From an uncultured Roseburia sp. (GTDB taxonomy: Bacteria > Bacillota > Clostridia > Lachnospirales > Lachnospiraceae): DNA of 64,000 nt. The notes beneath the pieces are model-generated. The model was not told where the DNA came from and did not search any database. It saw only the letters and a program-made list of their open reading frames with translations. The translations under genes were made by a program, and so were the position numbers. The stretch covers positions 80,062 to 144,061 of the forward strand of contig URUD01000001.1 in assembly GCA_900550935.1 (NCBI GenBank). The letters run 5' to 3'. Positions 26,001 to 34,649 of the stretch are shown here, one piece after another. Position 1 is the first letter of the stretch. Each line of letters starts with the position of its first letter.

Positions 26001-26773
26001 AATAATGCTCCTCCCATCAGCAGATGATAAATCGTCATAACGGTACCGACACCGACCGCGATACAAAAAGCAGTCAGGATGGCATCGATCATATGGATGG
26101 CACCGGAGAGGTAATCGCCGTTGAAAAAGTCACGGATCGATGTGGTAAGGGCGATACCCGGCACCAGGGGCATGATCGAACCGATGATGGTCTTATCGTA
26201 CAGGAGAGGAAGTCCAAGTGAATAGAAAAACAAGCTGAAGCAGGTCACAAAGGCACTTCCCAGAATATTTACGATAAAGCGCGAAGATTTTCCACTGCTT
26301 AAAAGTTTTAATAAGACCTTTAATAAAAATCCTGCAAAAAAAGCGGCAATGCTATCGTAGACCGTTCCACCGAAAAGATAGGTAAAGCATCCACAGCCGA
26401 TGCCACAGAAGAGCCAGCCGAATTTGTCTCTTGTTTCAGGAATATTTTTACACTCATCTAATCGGACCCACGCATCGATCAGGGCACAGTCGTGGGAGCA
26501 GATCTCTCTGGATAACTGGTTTAATGCCGCAATACGACCCAGATGGGTGCTGCCCAGTGGGATATGCCGAATCATACTGCACGCATCTTCTCTATTTTCA
26601 TTGGCACTCGCAAAGATACCATTGGATAAAACATAAACATCATATTCTTCAACCTCATATGCATCTAAGATGTGCATGACCGTATCTTCGACACGGTACA
26701 CTTCCGCACCATTGCGCAGCAGAGCCTCACCGGTTTCCACTGCCAGCGATAAAATTTCTTTCGTTTCAGCCAT
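25997..26773 (-). CDS. ThrE-type threonine/serine exporter, large subunit (YjjP-like)
   Basis: A 258-residue protein of the DUF1212/ThrE family. The soluble N-terminal part has the family mark GEALLRNGAEVYRVEDTVMHI, and hydrophobic helices follow with MPLVPGIALTTSIRDFFNGDYLSG, also characteristic. With the downstream YjjB-like gene it makes a complete split exporter, probably for small amino acids or organic acids such as succinate; the substrate is not shown by the sequence. It is divergent from the spoVA cluster. Confidence 0.9.
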   Translation of the reverse strand: MAETKEILSLAVETGEALLRNGAEVYRVEDTVMHILDAYEVEEYDVYVLSNGIFASANENREDACSMIRHIPLGSTHLGRIAALNQLSREICSHDCALIDAWVRLDECKNIPETRDKFGWLFCGIGCGCFTYLFGGTVYDSIAAFFAGFLLKVLLKLLSSGKSSRFIVNILGSAFVTCFSLFFYSLGLPLLYDKTIIGSIMPLVPGIALTTSIRDFFNGDYLSGAIHMIDAILTAFCIAVGVGTVMTIYHLLMGGALL

Positions 26774-26820
26774 TTAAAATCCTCATTCAAAAATAATGTA
26801 TTCTATGAAAAAGTAACATG

Positions 26821-26834
26821 TTTTTCCGGAAAAA
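26821..26834. repeat. 14-bp perfect palindrome
   Basis: TTTTTCCGGAAAAA at 26821-26834 lies between the divergent exporter gene and the spoVA cluster. It has no loop, so it is more likely a protein-binding dyad than a terminator. Nothing else links it to a known regulator. Confidence 0.3.
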
Positions 26835-26903
26835 GCAATCTCATACATAATATTCGCAATTTTAGAAAAACTATAAGAAAAGTAAGACAGGGAGGAAGAA
26901 AAA

Positions 26904-27071
26904 ATGAACTGTAAAAAATACAAACTGTGCCTGGTAGGACTGATCGTTCTGGCGCTGGTCTTTGGTGTCTGTTTTTATATGAGAAATTTAAAGGAAGGTC
27001 AGATGCCGGCGGACAGTATGCTGGTAAAAAACTGCAAAGAAGCCGGAGCGTGTGTTGAAAAATGGGTGTAA
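26904..27071 (+). CDS. Small membrane protein, unknown function, upstream of spoVAA
   Basis: A 55-residue frame with GGAGG (26891-26895) 8 bases before its ATG. The N-terminus is MNCKKYK followed by one hydrophobic helix (LCLVGLIVLALVFGVCFY), then a short polar tail with two more Cys. The stop overlaps the start of spoVAA by 10 bases, and spoVAA has no strong ribosome site of its own, so translation of spoVAA probably depends on this ORF. I do not recognise the family. Confidence 0.6.
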   Translation: MNCKKYKLCLVGLIVLALVFGVCFYMRNLKEGQMPADSMLVKNCKEAGACVEKWV

Positions 27072-27715
27072 GCAATGAAACATTATATTTAAAAATAGAA
27101 AAGAATACCATCGTGACCGACCGGCATGTGAAGCTGTCGGATATCGCAAAGTTAGAGTGTACGGATCCGGCAATCCCGCGCCAGCTAAAACAAAAAAAGA
27201 TCCATACGTTTCAGGATGCCATCGATGTCAGAAAACAGAAAAACCAGATGCAGGTCTTTTCCGTATTAAAGATCATCGAACTCATCCATGAAGAATACCC
27301 GAATGTTGATATTTCCAATGAGGGAGAAAGCGATTTTATTGTGGAATATATCCCATATCCGGTCAAACCAAAGTGGATCAATGCGATCAAAACTGCTTTG
27401 CTGTGTGTGGTAGTTTTCTTTGGTTCTGCCTTTACGATCATGGCATTTAACAATGATATCGGGGTCAATCAGGTCTTTTCCAAATTTTATCTGCAGGTCA
27501 TGGGAAGTGGACCAGGCGGAGTGTCGGAACTGGAAGTCAGTTATTGTATTGGACTGGGTCTTGGAATCGTGATCTTTTTTAACCATGTGGGAAGAAAAAA
27601 GATCACGCCGGACCCTACTCCGATCCAGGTCGAGATGCGCAAGTACGAGACGGATATTGATACGACATTTATTGAAAATGCAGGAAGAAAGGGACACAGC
27701 ATTGATGTTAATTAA
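27062..27715 (+). CDS. spoVAA: Stage V sporulation protein AA
   Basis: A 217-residue protein. A soluble N-terminal half opens LYLKIEKNTIVTDRHVKLSD, and the middle reads IEYIPYP-type sequence before two or three hydrophobic segments (LLCVVVFFGSAFTIMAFNND, VSYCIGLGLGIVIFFNHVG). This is the SpoVAA pattern, an inner-membrane protein of the forespore needed with other SpoVA proteins for dipicolinic acid uptake. It overlaps the small ORF before it and the spoVAB start after it, as expected for a coupled operon. Confidence 0.88.
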   Translation: MGVSNETLYLKIEKNTIVTDRHVKLSDIAKLECTDPAIPRQLKQKKIHTFQDAIDVRKQKNQMQVFSVLKIIELIHEEYPNVDISNEGESDFIVEYIPYPVKPKWINAIKTALLCVVVFFGSAFTIMAFNNDIGVNQVFSKFYLQVMGSGPGGVSELEVSYCIGLGLGIVIFFNHVGRKKITPDPTPIQVEMRKYETDIDTTFIENAGRKGHSIDVN

Positions 27716-28127
27716 AGAGAGTTTCTTATGTCTGGTCGGATTGACGGCGGGATTTGCCGTATCCGCGGGAACCTTTGCGTTTATGATCGTCATCGGTGTG
27801 ATCCCAAGGATGATCGGAAAATGCAACCGGGCGGCAGAAACCATGCATTTTGAAAATGCGATCATCTTAGGCGGGATTCTTGGCAATCTGATCTCGGTCT
27901 TTTTAGAGATCCGCATTCTGTTTGGCGTACTGTTTTTGTGTGCCTATGGAATATCGGCGGGCATTTTTGTGGGCTGTATCGCGGTGGCACTGGCGGAGAT
28001 CTTAAATACATTTCCAATCATGTTCCGAAGGATTGGTTTAAAACAGGGACTGCCCTACGTGATGGTCGTCATGGCACTTGGCAAGACACTCGGGGCACTT
28101 TACTATTTCTTCCACCAGATCGGGTAA
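27705..28127 (+). CDS. spoVAB: Stage V sporulation protein AB
   Basis: A 140-residue protein of four hydrophobic helices, with GTFAFMIVIGVIPRMIGK and GCIAVALAEILNTFPIMFRR typical of SpoVAB, a forespore membrane component of the dipicolinate channel cluster. The ATG at 27705 overlaps the spoVAA stop by 11 bases. Normally spoVAC follows directly; here an unknown gene and a GH2 gene come between. Confidence 0.88.
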   Translation: MLIKESFLCLVGLTAGFAVSAGTFAFMIVIGVIPRMIGKCNRAAETMHFENAIILGGILGNLISVFLEIRILFGVLFLCAYGISAGIFVGCIAVALAEILNTFPIMFRRIGLKQGLPYVMVVMALGKTLGALYYFFHQIG

Positions 28128-28138
28128 AAAGAGCGCAG

Positions 28139-28186
28139 ATGACATTTTTCTTCTTTTACAGTATACTGAAAAAAGAGCTGTAAAAG
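28139..28186 (+). promoter_or_regulatory. Sigma-A promoter with flanking inverted repeat
   Basis: ATGACA at 28139-28144 and TATACT at 28162-28167 are 17 bp apart. CTTTTACAG (28153-28161) and CTGTAAAAG (28178-28186) form a perfect 9-bp inverted repeat that brackets the -10 and the start site, as a repressor operator would. Confidence 0.55.
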
Positions 28187-28198
28187 GAGGAAAACGCT

Positions 28199-28528
28199 AT
28201 GGTACCGTCAATCGCAAGACAGAGTATTATCATAAAATGTAACATGCAAAAGTCCGTCATTACGGGAAATTACGAATATTATTATGCGGCAGGTCTGATG
28301 AGTCCACTCTGGGGCATCACACTTTCCGGGGAGATGAAGCCGCTTGAAGTGGCAGATCAGATTGCGGGGAGGGCAGAACAGATTGAAACAAAGGATGAAA
28401 AAGAGGCATGGCTGTTACATATGCTCAAAGATTATGCGCCCACAGAGGAGTATGACGAGCAGATGGCAGAGCTGTTTTACCTTGGAGTGAAGGAAGAATA
28501 TCTGTGGACGGTTACGATACCATCCTGA
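28199..28528 (+). CDS. Conserved-looking hypothetical protein
   Basis: A 109-residue soluble, acidic protein with a strong ribosome site (AGGAGG within 28184-28190) and its own promoter. The middle reads ITGNYEYYYAAGLMSPLWG, and the rest is helical with many Glu residues. I do not recognise the family. It is followed after 59 bp by the second GH2 gene, so both are probably transcribed from the promoter at 28139-28167. Confidence 0.65.
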   Translation: MVPSIARQSIIIKCNMQKSVITGNYEYYYAAGLMSPLWGITLSGEMKPLEVADQIAGRAEQIETKDEKEAWLLHMLKDYAPTEEYDEQMAELFYLGVKEEYLWTVTIPS

Positions 28529-28587
28529 TTTTAATCAATCTGTTTACAAAGCAGAACGACTGGAGGGGCAGAAAATGGAGGGAAAAA

Positions 28588-30846
28588 ATGAGGGAGATCA
28601 TCGAATGGAATGAAAAATGGGCATTCAGCAAGGAGGCAGAGCAGGTACCGGATCAAATGCCGGAAAACTGGTACTGGGTCAATCTGCCTCATACCTGGAA
28701 TGCCATTGACGGGCAGGATGGCGGCAATGACTATTACCGTGGAACCTGCTACTATGCAAAAAAATTAGATACGGCTATGCTGCCGGAGGGAAAACATTAC
28801 TATCTTGAATTTGCAGGAACCAACTCTTCTGCCTGTGTCTACTTAAACGGCAAAGAAATCGGACATCACGATGGCGGTTATTCGATCTGGCGTGTGGAAT
28901 TAGCTGAACTTCGGGAGGGAGAGAACCTGATTGTTGTCGCAGTGGACAATGCAGCAAATGAACATGTCTATCCACAGAATGCGGATTTTACTTTCTATGG
29001 TGGGATCTACCGCGTGGTAAAGATCATTGCGGTCGAAGATTCTCATTTTGAACTGGAAAAAGACGGAACATCCGGACTTCTGGTGACACCGGAACTGGAG
29101 GGAGCCGATGCAACGATTGTGATAAAAACAGAAGTAAGACATGCCAAGGAAAATCAGTCACTGCGCTATTCCATTCAGGAACAGGACGGAACGACGGTCC
29201 TGGCAAAGACACTGCCGATCGAAGAGACAACGGCACGGCTTTCCCTAAAGGATGTTCATCTGTGGAATGGGAAAAAAGATCCCTATCTGTATACCGCAGA
29301 GGTACAGCTTTTGTACGGTGAGGAAGTGATCGATTCGGTAAGTTCCCGGTTTGGCTGCCGCACGTTTGAAATCGATCCGAACCGTGGATTTATTTTAAAT
29401 GGAAAGCCTTATCCGCTCCGCGGGGTATCGCGCCATCAGGACAGATGGGGCGTGGGAAACGCCCTGTTGCCGGAGCATCACAGAGAGGATATGGAGCTGA
29501 TCAATGAGATGGGTGCAAATACCATTCGTCTGGCACATTATCAGCACGATGCGTACTTTTACGATCTGTGTGACGAGTACGGTATGGTCGTTTGGGCGGA
29601 GATCCCTTATATTTCCACCCATATGCCGGGAGCAAGAGAGAATACGATCTCACAGATGCGGGAGCTTGTGATCCAGAATTACAATCATCCATCCATCGTG
29701 GTATGGGGACTTTCCAATGAGATCACGATGGGAGGCGACTCGACCGAGGATTTACTGGAAAATCACAGGATCTTAAATGATCTGGTGCACGAGCTGGATA
29801 AGACGAGGCAGACCGCAGTGGCAGTGGTTTCCATGTGCGACCCGAAAGATCCTTATATCCGGATACCGGATGTCGTGTCCTACAATCATTACTTTGGCTG
29901 GTACGGGGGAGATGTCTCAATGAATGGTCCATGGTTTGACCGGTTTCATAAGGAGTTCCCCAACATTCCAATCGGAGTCAGCGAGTATGGATGTGAGGCA
30001 TTGAACTGGCATACCTCAGAACCGCACCAGGGCGATTATACGGAGGAATATCAGGCATATTACCATGAGGAAATGATAAAACAGCTCTTTAGCAGACCGT
30101 ATCTGTGGGCGACCCATGTCTGGAACATGTTTGATTTCGGTGCGGATGCCAGAAATGAAGGGGGAGAAAACGGACAGAATCACAAGGGGCTTGTGACTTT
30201 TGACCGGAAGTACAAAAAGGATGCGTTTTATGCGTATAAAGCGTGGATGTCAAAGAAGCCATTCGTGCATATCTGTGGAAAACGTTATGTTGACCGGACC
30301 GAAGAAGTTACGAAGATTACGGTGTATTCCAACCAGCCGGAAGTGGAGCTGTTTGTCAATGGAGAAAGCATTGGAAAGAAAACGGAACCGGAACATTTCT
30401 TCTATTTTGAAGTTAAAAATGAAGGGGAAACAAAGATCCGCGCGGTCGCAGGGGAATGTGTGGATGAGAGTAAGATCCGTAAGGTGAGTGAGCCAAACGA
30501 AGATTATATCTTAAAAGAAAAAGGCGCGATCTTAAACTGGTTCGATGTCACGGCACCGGAGGGATATTTCTCCTTACAGGATAAAGTGGAGGACATCCTT
30601 AAAACAGAAGAGGGAAAACAGCTGTTTGAGACTTGGATGAAACAGATGCAGAGCAGCGTGGAAACACCGGTTACCTTATCGGATAAGATGCTTCAGATGA
30701 TCGGAGGATTTACGGTGCTGCGTATGGTAAATATGCTGGGACTGATGGCAGATATGAAAAAAGAAGACCAACCGGTCATCACAAAAGAGATGCTTCTTTC
30801 TATGAATGAGCATCTGAATCAGATTAAAAAACCGGAGATCGGGTAA
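28588..30846 (+). CDS. Glycoside hydrolase family 2 with the same extra C-terminal domain
   Basis: A 752-residue intracellular protein, clearly paralogous to the GH2 at 8319. It has the N-terminal jelly roll (LPHTWNAIDGQDGG), the barrel start (GVSRHQDRWGVGNALL), acid/base Glu378 in GLSNEITM and nucleophile Glu466 in GVSEYGCEA. Like its paralogue it carries about 100 residues beyond the GH2 end, with NWFDVTAPEGYFSLQ and MKQMQSSVE. ATG 28588 has GGAGGG 5 bases upstream; an earlier start at 28504 would overlap the previous gene. It lies inside the spoVA cluster, an odd place for a catabolic enzyme. Confidence 0.9.
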   Translation: MREIIEWNEKWAFSKEAEQVPDQMPENWYWVNLPHTWNAIDGQDGGNDYYRGTCYYAKKLDTAMLPEGKHYYLEFAGTNSSACVYLNGKEIGHHDGGYSIWRVELAELREGENLIVVAVDNAANEHVYPQNADFTFYGGIYRVVKIIAVEDSHFELEKDGTSGLLVTPELEGADATIVIKTEVRHAKENQSLRYSIQEQDGTTVLAKTLPIEETTARLSLKDVHLWNGKKDPYLYTAEVQLLYGEEVIDSVSSRFGCRTFEIDPNRGFILNGKPYPLRGVSRHQDRWGVGNALLPEHHREDMELINEMGANTIRLAHYQHDAYFYDLCDEYGMVVWAEIPYISTHMPGARENTISQMRELVIQNYNHPSIVVWGLSNEITMGGDSTEDLLENHRILNDLVHELDKTRQTAVAVVSMCDPKDPYIRIPDVVSYNHYFGWYGGDVSMNGPWFDRFHKEFPNIPIGVSEYGCEALNWHTSEPHQGDYTEEYQAYYHEEMIKQLFSRPYLWATHVWNMFDFGADARNEGGENGQNHKGLVTFDRKYKKDAFYAYKAWMSKKPFVHICGKRYVDRTEEVTKITVYSNQPEVELFVNGESIGKKTEPEHFFYFEVKNEGETKIRAVAGECVDESKIRKVSEPNEDYILKEKGAILNWFDVTAPEGYFSLQDKVEDILKTEEGKQLFETWMKQMQSSVETPVTLSDKMLQMIGGFTVLRMVNMLGLMADMKKEDQPVITKEMLLSMNEHLNQIKKPEIG

Positions 30847-30864
30847 AAGAAAAAGGGGAATGGT

Positions 30865-31329
30865 ATGGACGAAAAAAAAGAGCGTTTGCAAAAAAAATAT
30901 AATCAATATGTAAAAGAAGTGACACCAACGCATAACCTGTGGTGGAATATGGCAAAGGCATTTATCCTTGGGGGGATCATCTGCTGTATCGGGCAGTTTA
31001 TCTTAAACACCGCAAAAAATTACGGACTCGATCAGGAGATGGCAGGAAGCTGGTGCAGCCTGCTTCTGATCTTACTCTCGGTGCTTTTGACCGGATGTAA
31101 CATTTATCCTTCCCTTGCAAACTGGGGCGGGGCAGGCGCACTTGTGCCGATCACCGGCTTTGCAAACGGAGTGGCAGCCCCGGCGATCGAGTTCCAGAAA
31201 GAGGGACAGGTCTTCGGAATCGGCTGTAAGATATTTACGATCGCCGGGCCAGTCATCCTGTATGGTATTTTCAGCAGCTGGGTGTTAGGACTTATTTACT
31301 GGGGTCTTGGTCTGCTTGGTATTCGATGA
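30865..31329 (+). CDS. spoVAC: Stage V sporulation protein AC
   Basis: A 154-residue membrane protein. The N-terminal signature YVKEVTPTHNLWWNMAKAF and the central LLTGCNIYPSLANWGGAGALVP and ITGFANGVAAPAIEFQKEG are the SpoVAC hallmarks. In spores it behaves as a mechanosensitive channel for dipicolinic acid. It starts 18 bp after the GH2 gene. Normally spoVAD and spoVAE follow; here the next gene is on the other strand and its coding end overlaps spoVAC by 38 bp. Confidence 0.93.
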   Translation: MDEKKERLQKKYNQYVKEVTPTHNLWWNMAKAFILGGIICCIGQFILNTAKNYGLDQEMAGSWCSLLLILLSVLLTGCNIYPSLANWGGAGALVPITGFANGVAAPAIEFQKEGQVFGIGCKIFTIAGPVILYGIFSSWVLGLIYWGLGLLGIR

Positions 31330-32959
31330 GATGGAATGTATTTTTTCCGGCATCTTTTGCTTTATACATTGCTTCATCTGCCCACTGGATCAGATCTGCA
31401 TAGCTGAGATTAGAAGACTTCGCGGTCACAATGCCGATACTGCATGGAATTGGCATTGTTTCCTTTGTCCGGTCACTGGTGTAGGCGTTGTTTAACTGCT
31501 CTAATATATGGGAGGCAATCTCTCTGATGCGTTCAGGTGTTATGGTGCCAAGCAGACAGAAAACAAATTCATCGCCGCCGTTTCTGCCGACTTCGCCCGG
31601 AAATTCTTTTTTTAGGACATCGGCGACAAACTTTATGACGGAATCGCCCTCTGCATGGCCCCAGTTCGTGTTGTAATTTCGGAAATCATCGATATCCAGA
31701 AAACCAACCGTGATCTGTTTCTCTTTTTCGGATGCCTCCTGTACCAGTTCCAGCATTTTCTGCTCGATGGATTTTTTGTTTTTGATGCCGGTAAGCGGAT
31801 CACATTCCGCCATTTCGCGCAGATGTCTCTGCCTTGCTTTTTCCTGCATGTCTTCCTCTTCAATAAAGCAGAGCAGCTTATTGATGCCGCCGGCGAGCTG
31901 TCCCATCTCATCGGTTGTGCAGATTGGAATGCGGATGGAATAATCCTGTGTTTTCCGGATCCGTGCAAAGGTCTGCATAATGGCGTTGATTGGAGAAAGT
32001 ATTTTCTTTGTAACAAAGTTTTGTGTGAACAGGACACCGACTGTAATAAAACCGAGGGAGAGCAGGATCAGAACGGTATAGGTCTTGGAAGTTTCTCTCT
32101 GTGCAGTCAGGTTTTCTGAGATGCGGATGCCCCAGTCCGTGTTTTCTACATTGGAATAATAGGTAACGTAATCCATGCCCTGATAGTGGTAGTGGATCTT
32201 GCCGGAGGGATTGGCAATATGGTCGATAGCATCCCATTTTTCCTGAAAATCATTGCGGTCGGAGTGTTTGGTCACAAAATTATCAATACTGTTTTTTTGT
32301 TTGGTGTCTCCGGCAGTGATGATCGCACCTTTTCCATCAAGCAGATAGAATGTGCCCTCGGCAAGAGAGTCCATATTCAGCCGCAGGTCATTAAAGTAGG
32401 CGGTGTCAAGTTCCTCGGCAATGTAACCGATCAGTTCATTGTTATAATAAGCTCCGACATAGGCAGGAACGACTTTTTTGAGACCGTCATCAGTTCTGCG
32501 CTCATAGGTGTTGCCGATCACAAACTCGCCGGTGTGATACTGGGCATCGATATATTTTAAAGTACTGATCTCGCTGATCTCATAATGTTCGCTGGAGCCG
32601 ACAACGCGGAAATTTCTATCCAGAATTGAAATGCTTGCAACGAAAGACACATATTTTTTGCGCTCCCGCAGCAGGTTGTCCACATAATCGCGGTTGACTT
32701 CAGTATCAATTTTACCGAGACTTGCTAAAATGGCATCCTGTGTCAGACTGTAGCTTCCGATCATCTGCATCTCATCTTTTCGTTCATCGCAGAAATTCTG
32801 GATATTCATGATCTGGTTTCCACTGACTGCTTCCAGATTCTGTTCTGCCATCTCATCAATTTTTCGGTTTGTGGCATAAATAGAGAAAATACCAAAGATG
32901 CCGACCGGGAACAGTGTAAAAAACAATAACAGACTTAAAATACTATTTTTTAATTTCAT
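31292..32959 (-). CDS. Membrane-bound diguanylate cyclase (Cache-like sensor, HAMP, GGDEF)
   Basis: A 555-residue protein. A transmembrane helix at about 7-28, a Cache-type extracellular domain to about residue 285 (FVIGNTYERR, DWGIRISENL), a second helix (TYTVLILLSLGFITVGVLF), a HAMP segment, then a GGDEF domain (DPLTGIKNKKSIEQKM, GRNGGDEFVFCL). The active-site loop is intact, so c-di-GMP synthesis is likely. The RxxD inhibitory site that should lie five residues before GGDEF is not present. AGGAG precedes the start. Its 3' end overlaps spoVAC tail to tail. Confidence 0.92.
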   Translation of the reverse strand: MKLKNSILSLLLFFTLFPVGIFGIFSIYATNRKIDEMAEQNLEAVSGNQIMNIQNFCDERKDEMQMIGSYSLTQDAILASLGKIDTEVNRDYVDNLLRERKKYVSFVASISILDRNFRVVGSSEHYEISEISTLKYIDAQYHTGEFVIGNTYERRTDDGLKKVVPAYVGAYYNNELIGYIAEELDTAYFNDLRLNMDSLAEGTFYLLDGKGAIITAGDTKQKNSIDNFVTKHSDRNDFQEKWDAIDHIANPSGKIHYHYQGMDYVTYYSNVENTDWGIRISENLTAQRETSKTYTVLILLSLGFITVGVLFTQNFVTKKILSPINAIMQTFARIRKTQDYSIRIPICTTDEMGQLAGGINKLLCFIEEEDMQEKARQRHLREMAECDPLTGIKNKKSIEQKMLELVQEASEKEKQITVGFLDIDDFRNYNTNWGHAEGDSVIKFVADVLKKEFPGEVGRNGGDEFVFCLLGTITPERIREIASHILEQLNNAYTSDRTKETMPIPCSIGIVTAKSSNLSYADLIQWADEAMYKAKDAGKNTFHLIEYQADQDPSK

Positions 32960-33003
32960 AGCGATACCATCTCCTGTTTTTATCCAATGTAATCGTTAAA
33001 TCC

Positions 33004-33031
33004 AGTATAGCATGGAAAAGGTCATTGTTAA
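33004..33031 (-). promoter_or_regulatory. Promoter of the diguanylate cyclase gene
   Basis: Reading the reverse strand, TTAACA (33031-33026) and TATACT (33009-33004) are 16 bp apart, about 45 bases before the start codon. Confidence 0.5.
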
Positions 33032-33038
33032 AGATATC

Positions 33039-33067
33039 TTGTCAAGTTAGTTTCTGTGTAGTAAAAT
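33039..33067 (+). promoter_or_regulatory. Promoter of the chemotaxis receptor gene
   Basis: TTGTCA (33039-33044) and TAAAAT (33062-33067) are 17 bp apart, about 50 bases before ATG 33116. It is back to back with the diguanylate cyclase promoter. Confidence 0.55.
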
Positions 33068-33115
33068 CGATACAGATACAAAATGGGAAAAGCATATACA
33101 AGATGGGAGAGCAGC

Positions 33116-34582
33116 ATGGAAAGAGACAGGGCAGTAACAGAACTGGAACGGAATAATAGAACGGCGAAGGCAGGACATCTCATTAATATAGTGGTTGTCA
33201 TTGCACTTATTTTTTTAGAAACCTGGACGGGAAAGCGGAGCATGGTTTCTTTTATGATCGTTGTGGTAATCGGAGTACTTCCGGTAATTGCAGAGCAATT
33301 TTTCTGGCTGCGAGACCATGAGACACCGGCGATCAAGCATCTGGTTGCGATCGGATATGCACTTTTCTACACGATTGTGCTGTTTACGACATCCAATCAG
33401 TTAGTCTTTACATTTGTCTTTCCAATGATTCTGGTTGTTTCCATATATAATGATGCCAGATATACGATGCTGATAAATGTAGGAGTGATCATTGAAAACC
33501 TGCTTCATGTTATGATCGGAGCATCCACAGGCGGACTTGGTTACCGCAGCATTGATGATGCACTGTTACAGATTGGCGTTGTGATCCTGATGGCAGTTTA
33601 TTCCTATTACACAGCACTAACCTCGTATCAGAATGCAAAGCAGAAGATCGACACGGTAAGTGAGGCACAGAGTGAGACTGAGAAAGTACTGCACAGCATT
33701 TCAGAACTTTCATCCGAGATCAAGGATGGCATGGAAGAAATCAACGGTGAACTGGAAAAACTGGGAAGTGCTTCGAAGAAGACCGGTGTGGCAATGCAGC
33801 AGGTATCATCTGGAACGTCAGAGACTGCAGATTCCGTACAGCACCAGTTAGAGCAGACGACAGCGATCCGGGAAAAAGTTGAACTGGCGGGCGATGCTTC
33901 CGAACAGATCAGAGAGAGCATGCAGCAGACCTTAGAAGTATTAAAGGCAGGAAACCGTGACGTGGAATTTCTGGCGCACACAGTGGATGTTTCCGTACAA
34001 AATGGCGTAGAAGTTGCCGGAAAATTACAGACTCTGGATGGTTACATAGAGCAGATGCACTCAATCGTAGAACTGATCAGTGACATTGCATCACAGACCG
34101 GACTGCTTTCTCTCAATGCAAGTATTGAGGCGGCACGTGCCGGAGAGGCAGGAAGAGGATTTTCTGTCGTTGCGACGGAGATTTCCGGCATGGCGACAAA
34201 GACTAACGAGGCAACTTCCAATATCACACAGCTGATCCAAAATGTTGCAACTGCCATCCGTGAGGTGGTTGAGGTGGTTCAGCAGATGATCGATGGTATC
34301 AATGAAGAGAAGCAGTCAACGGAAAATACCGTGAGCACTTTTGAATGCATACAGCAGAACACATTCGCGATCCGCGACAATATCGAGCAGCTGGCAGATC
34401 ATATCCAGGAATTAAAACATGCCAACGATGAGATCATGGATACGATACAGACGATATCTGCGATTTCACAGGAGGTTTCCGCACATGCGAGCGAGACACA
34501 GTCTGCGCAGGAAGAAAACGGATCGATCTTAGGGCAGATTGCACACCGGATGCAGAAACTCGTGGATCTGACCAATCAATAA
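33116..34582 (+). CDS. Methyl-accepting chemotaxis-type receptor with six-helix membrane domain
   Basis: A 488-residue protein. Six hydrophobic helices within about residues 20-180 leave only short loops and replace the usual extracellular sensor domain; no HAMP domain is visible. The signalling tip is intact at about residues 315-360: SDIASQTGLLSLNASIEAAR then AGEAGRGFSVVATEIS. Such receptors sense the membrane, light/redox state or a partner protein. ATG 33116 has GGGAG upstream, while ATG 33083 has no ribosome site. It is paired divergently with a diguanylate cyclase. Confidence 0.9.
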   Translation: MERDRAVTELERNNRTAKAGHLINIVVVIALIFLETWTGKRSMVSFMIVVVIGVLPVIAEQFFWLRDHETPAIKHLVAIGYALFYTIVLFTTSNQLVFTFVFPMILVVSIYNDARYTMLINVGVIIENLLHVMIGASTGGLGYRSIDDALLQIGVVILMAVYSYYTALTSYQNAKQKIDTVSEAQSETEKVLHSISELSSEIKDGMEEINGELEKLGSASKKTGVAMQQVSSGTSETADSVQHQLEQTTAIREKVELAGDASEQIRESMQQTLEVLKAGNRDVEFLAHTVDVSVQNGVEVAGKLQTLDGYIEQMHSIVELISDIASQTGLLSLNASIEAARAGEAGRGFSVVATEISGMATKTNEATSNITQLIQNVATAIREVVEVVQQMIDGINEEKQSTENTVSTFECIQQNTFAIRDNIEQLADHIQELKHANDEIMDTIQTISAISQEVSAHASETQSAQEENGSILGQIAHRMQKLVDLTNQ

Positions 34583-34601
34583 AAAAGAGAGAAAAACAAG
34601 G

Positions 34602-34641
34602 AGATGTAGGAACGAAGAAAATGGTTCCTACATCTTTTTTT
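34602..34641 (+). terminator. Intrinsic terminator after the chemotaxis receptor gene
   Basis: AGATGTAGGAAC (34602-34613) pairs perfectly with GTTCCTACATCT (34624-34635), 12 bp, followed by a T run. Confidence 0.85.
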
Positions 34642-34649
34642 AACGGTTT

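Noticed and set aside
28504..28587. GH2 start at 28504
   Set aside because: It overlaps the previous gene and lacks a ribosome site; GGAGGG sits before 28588.
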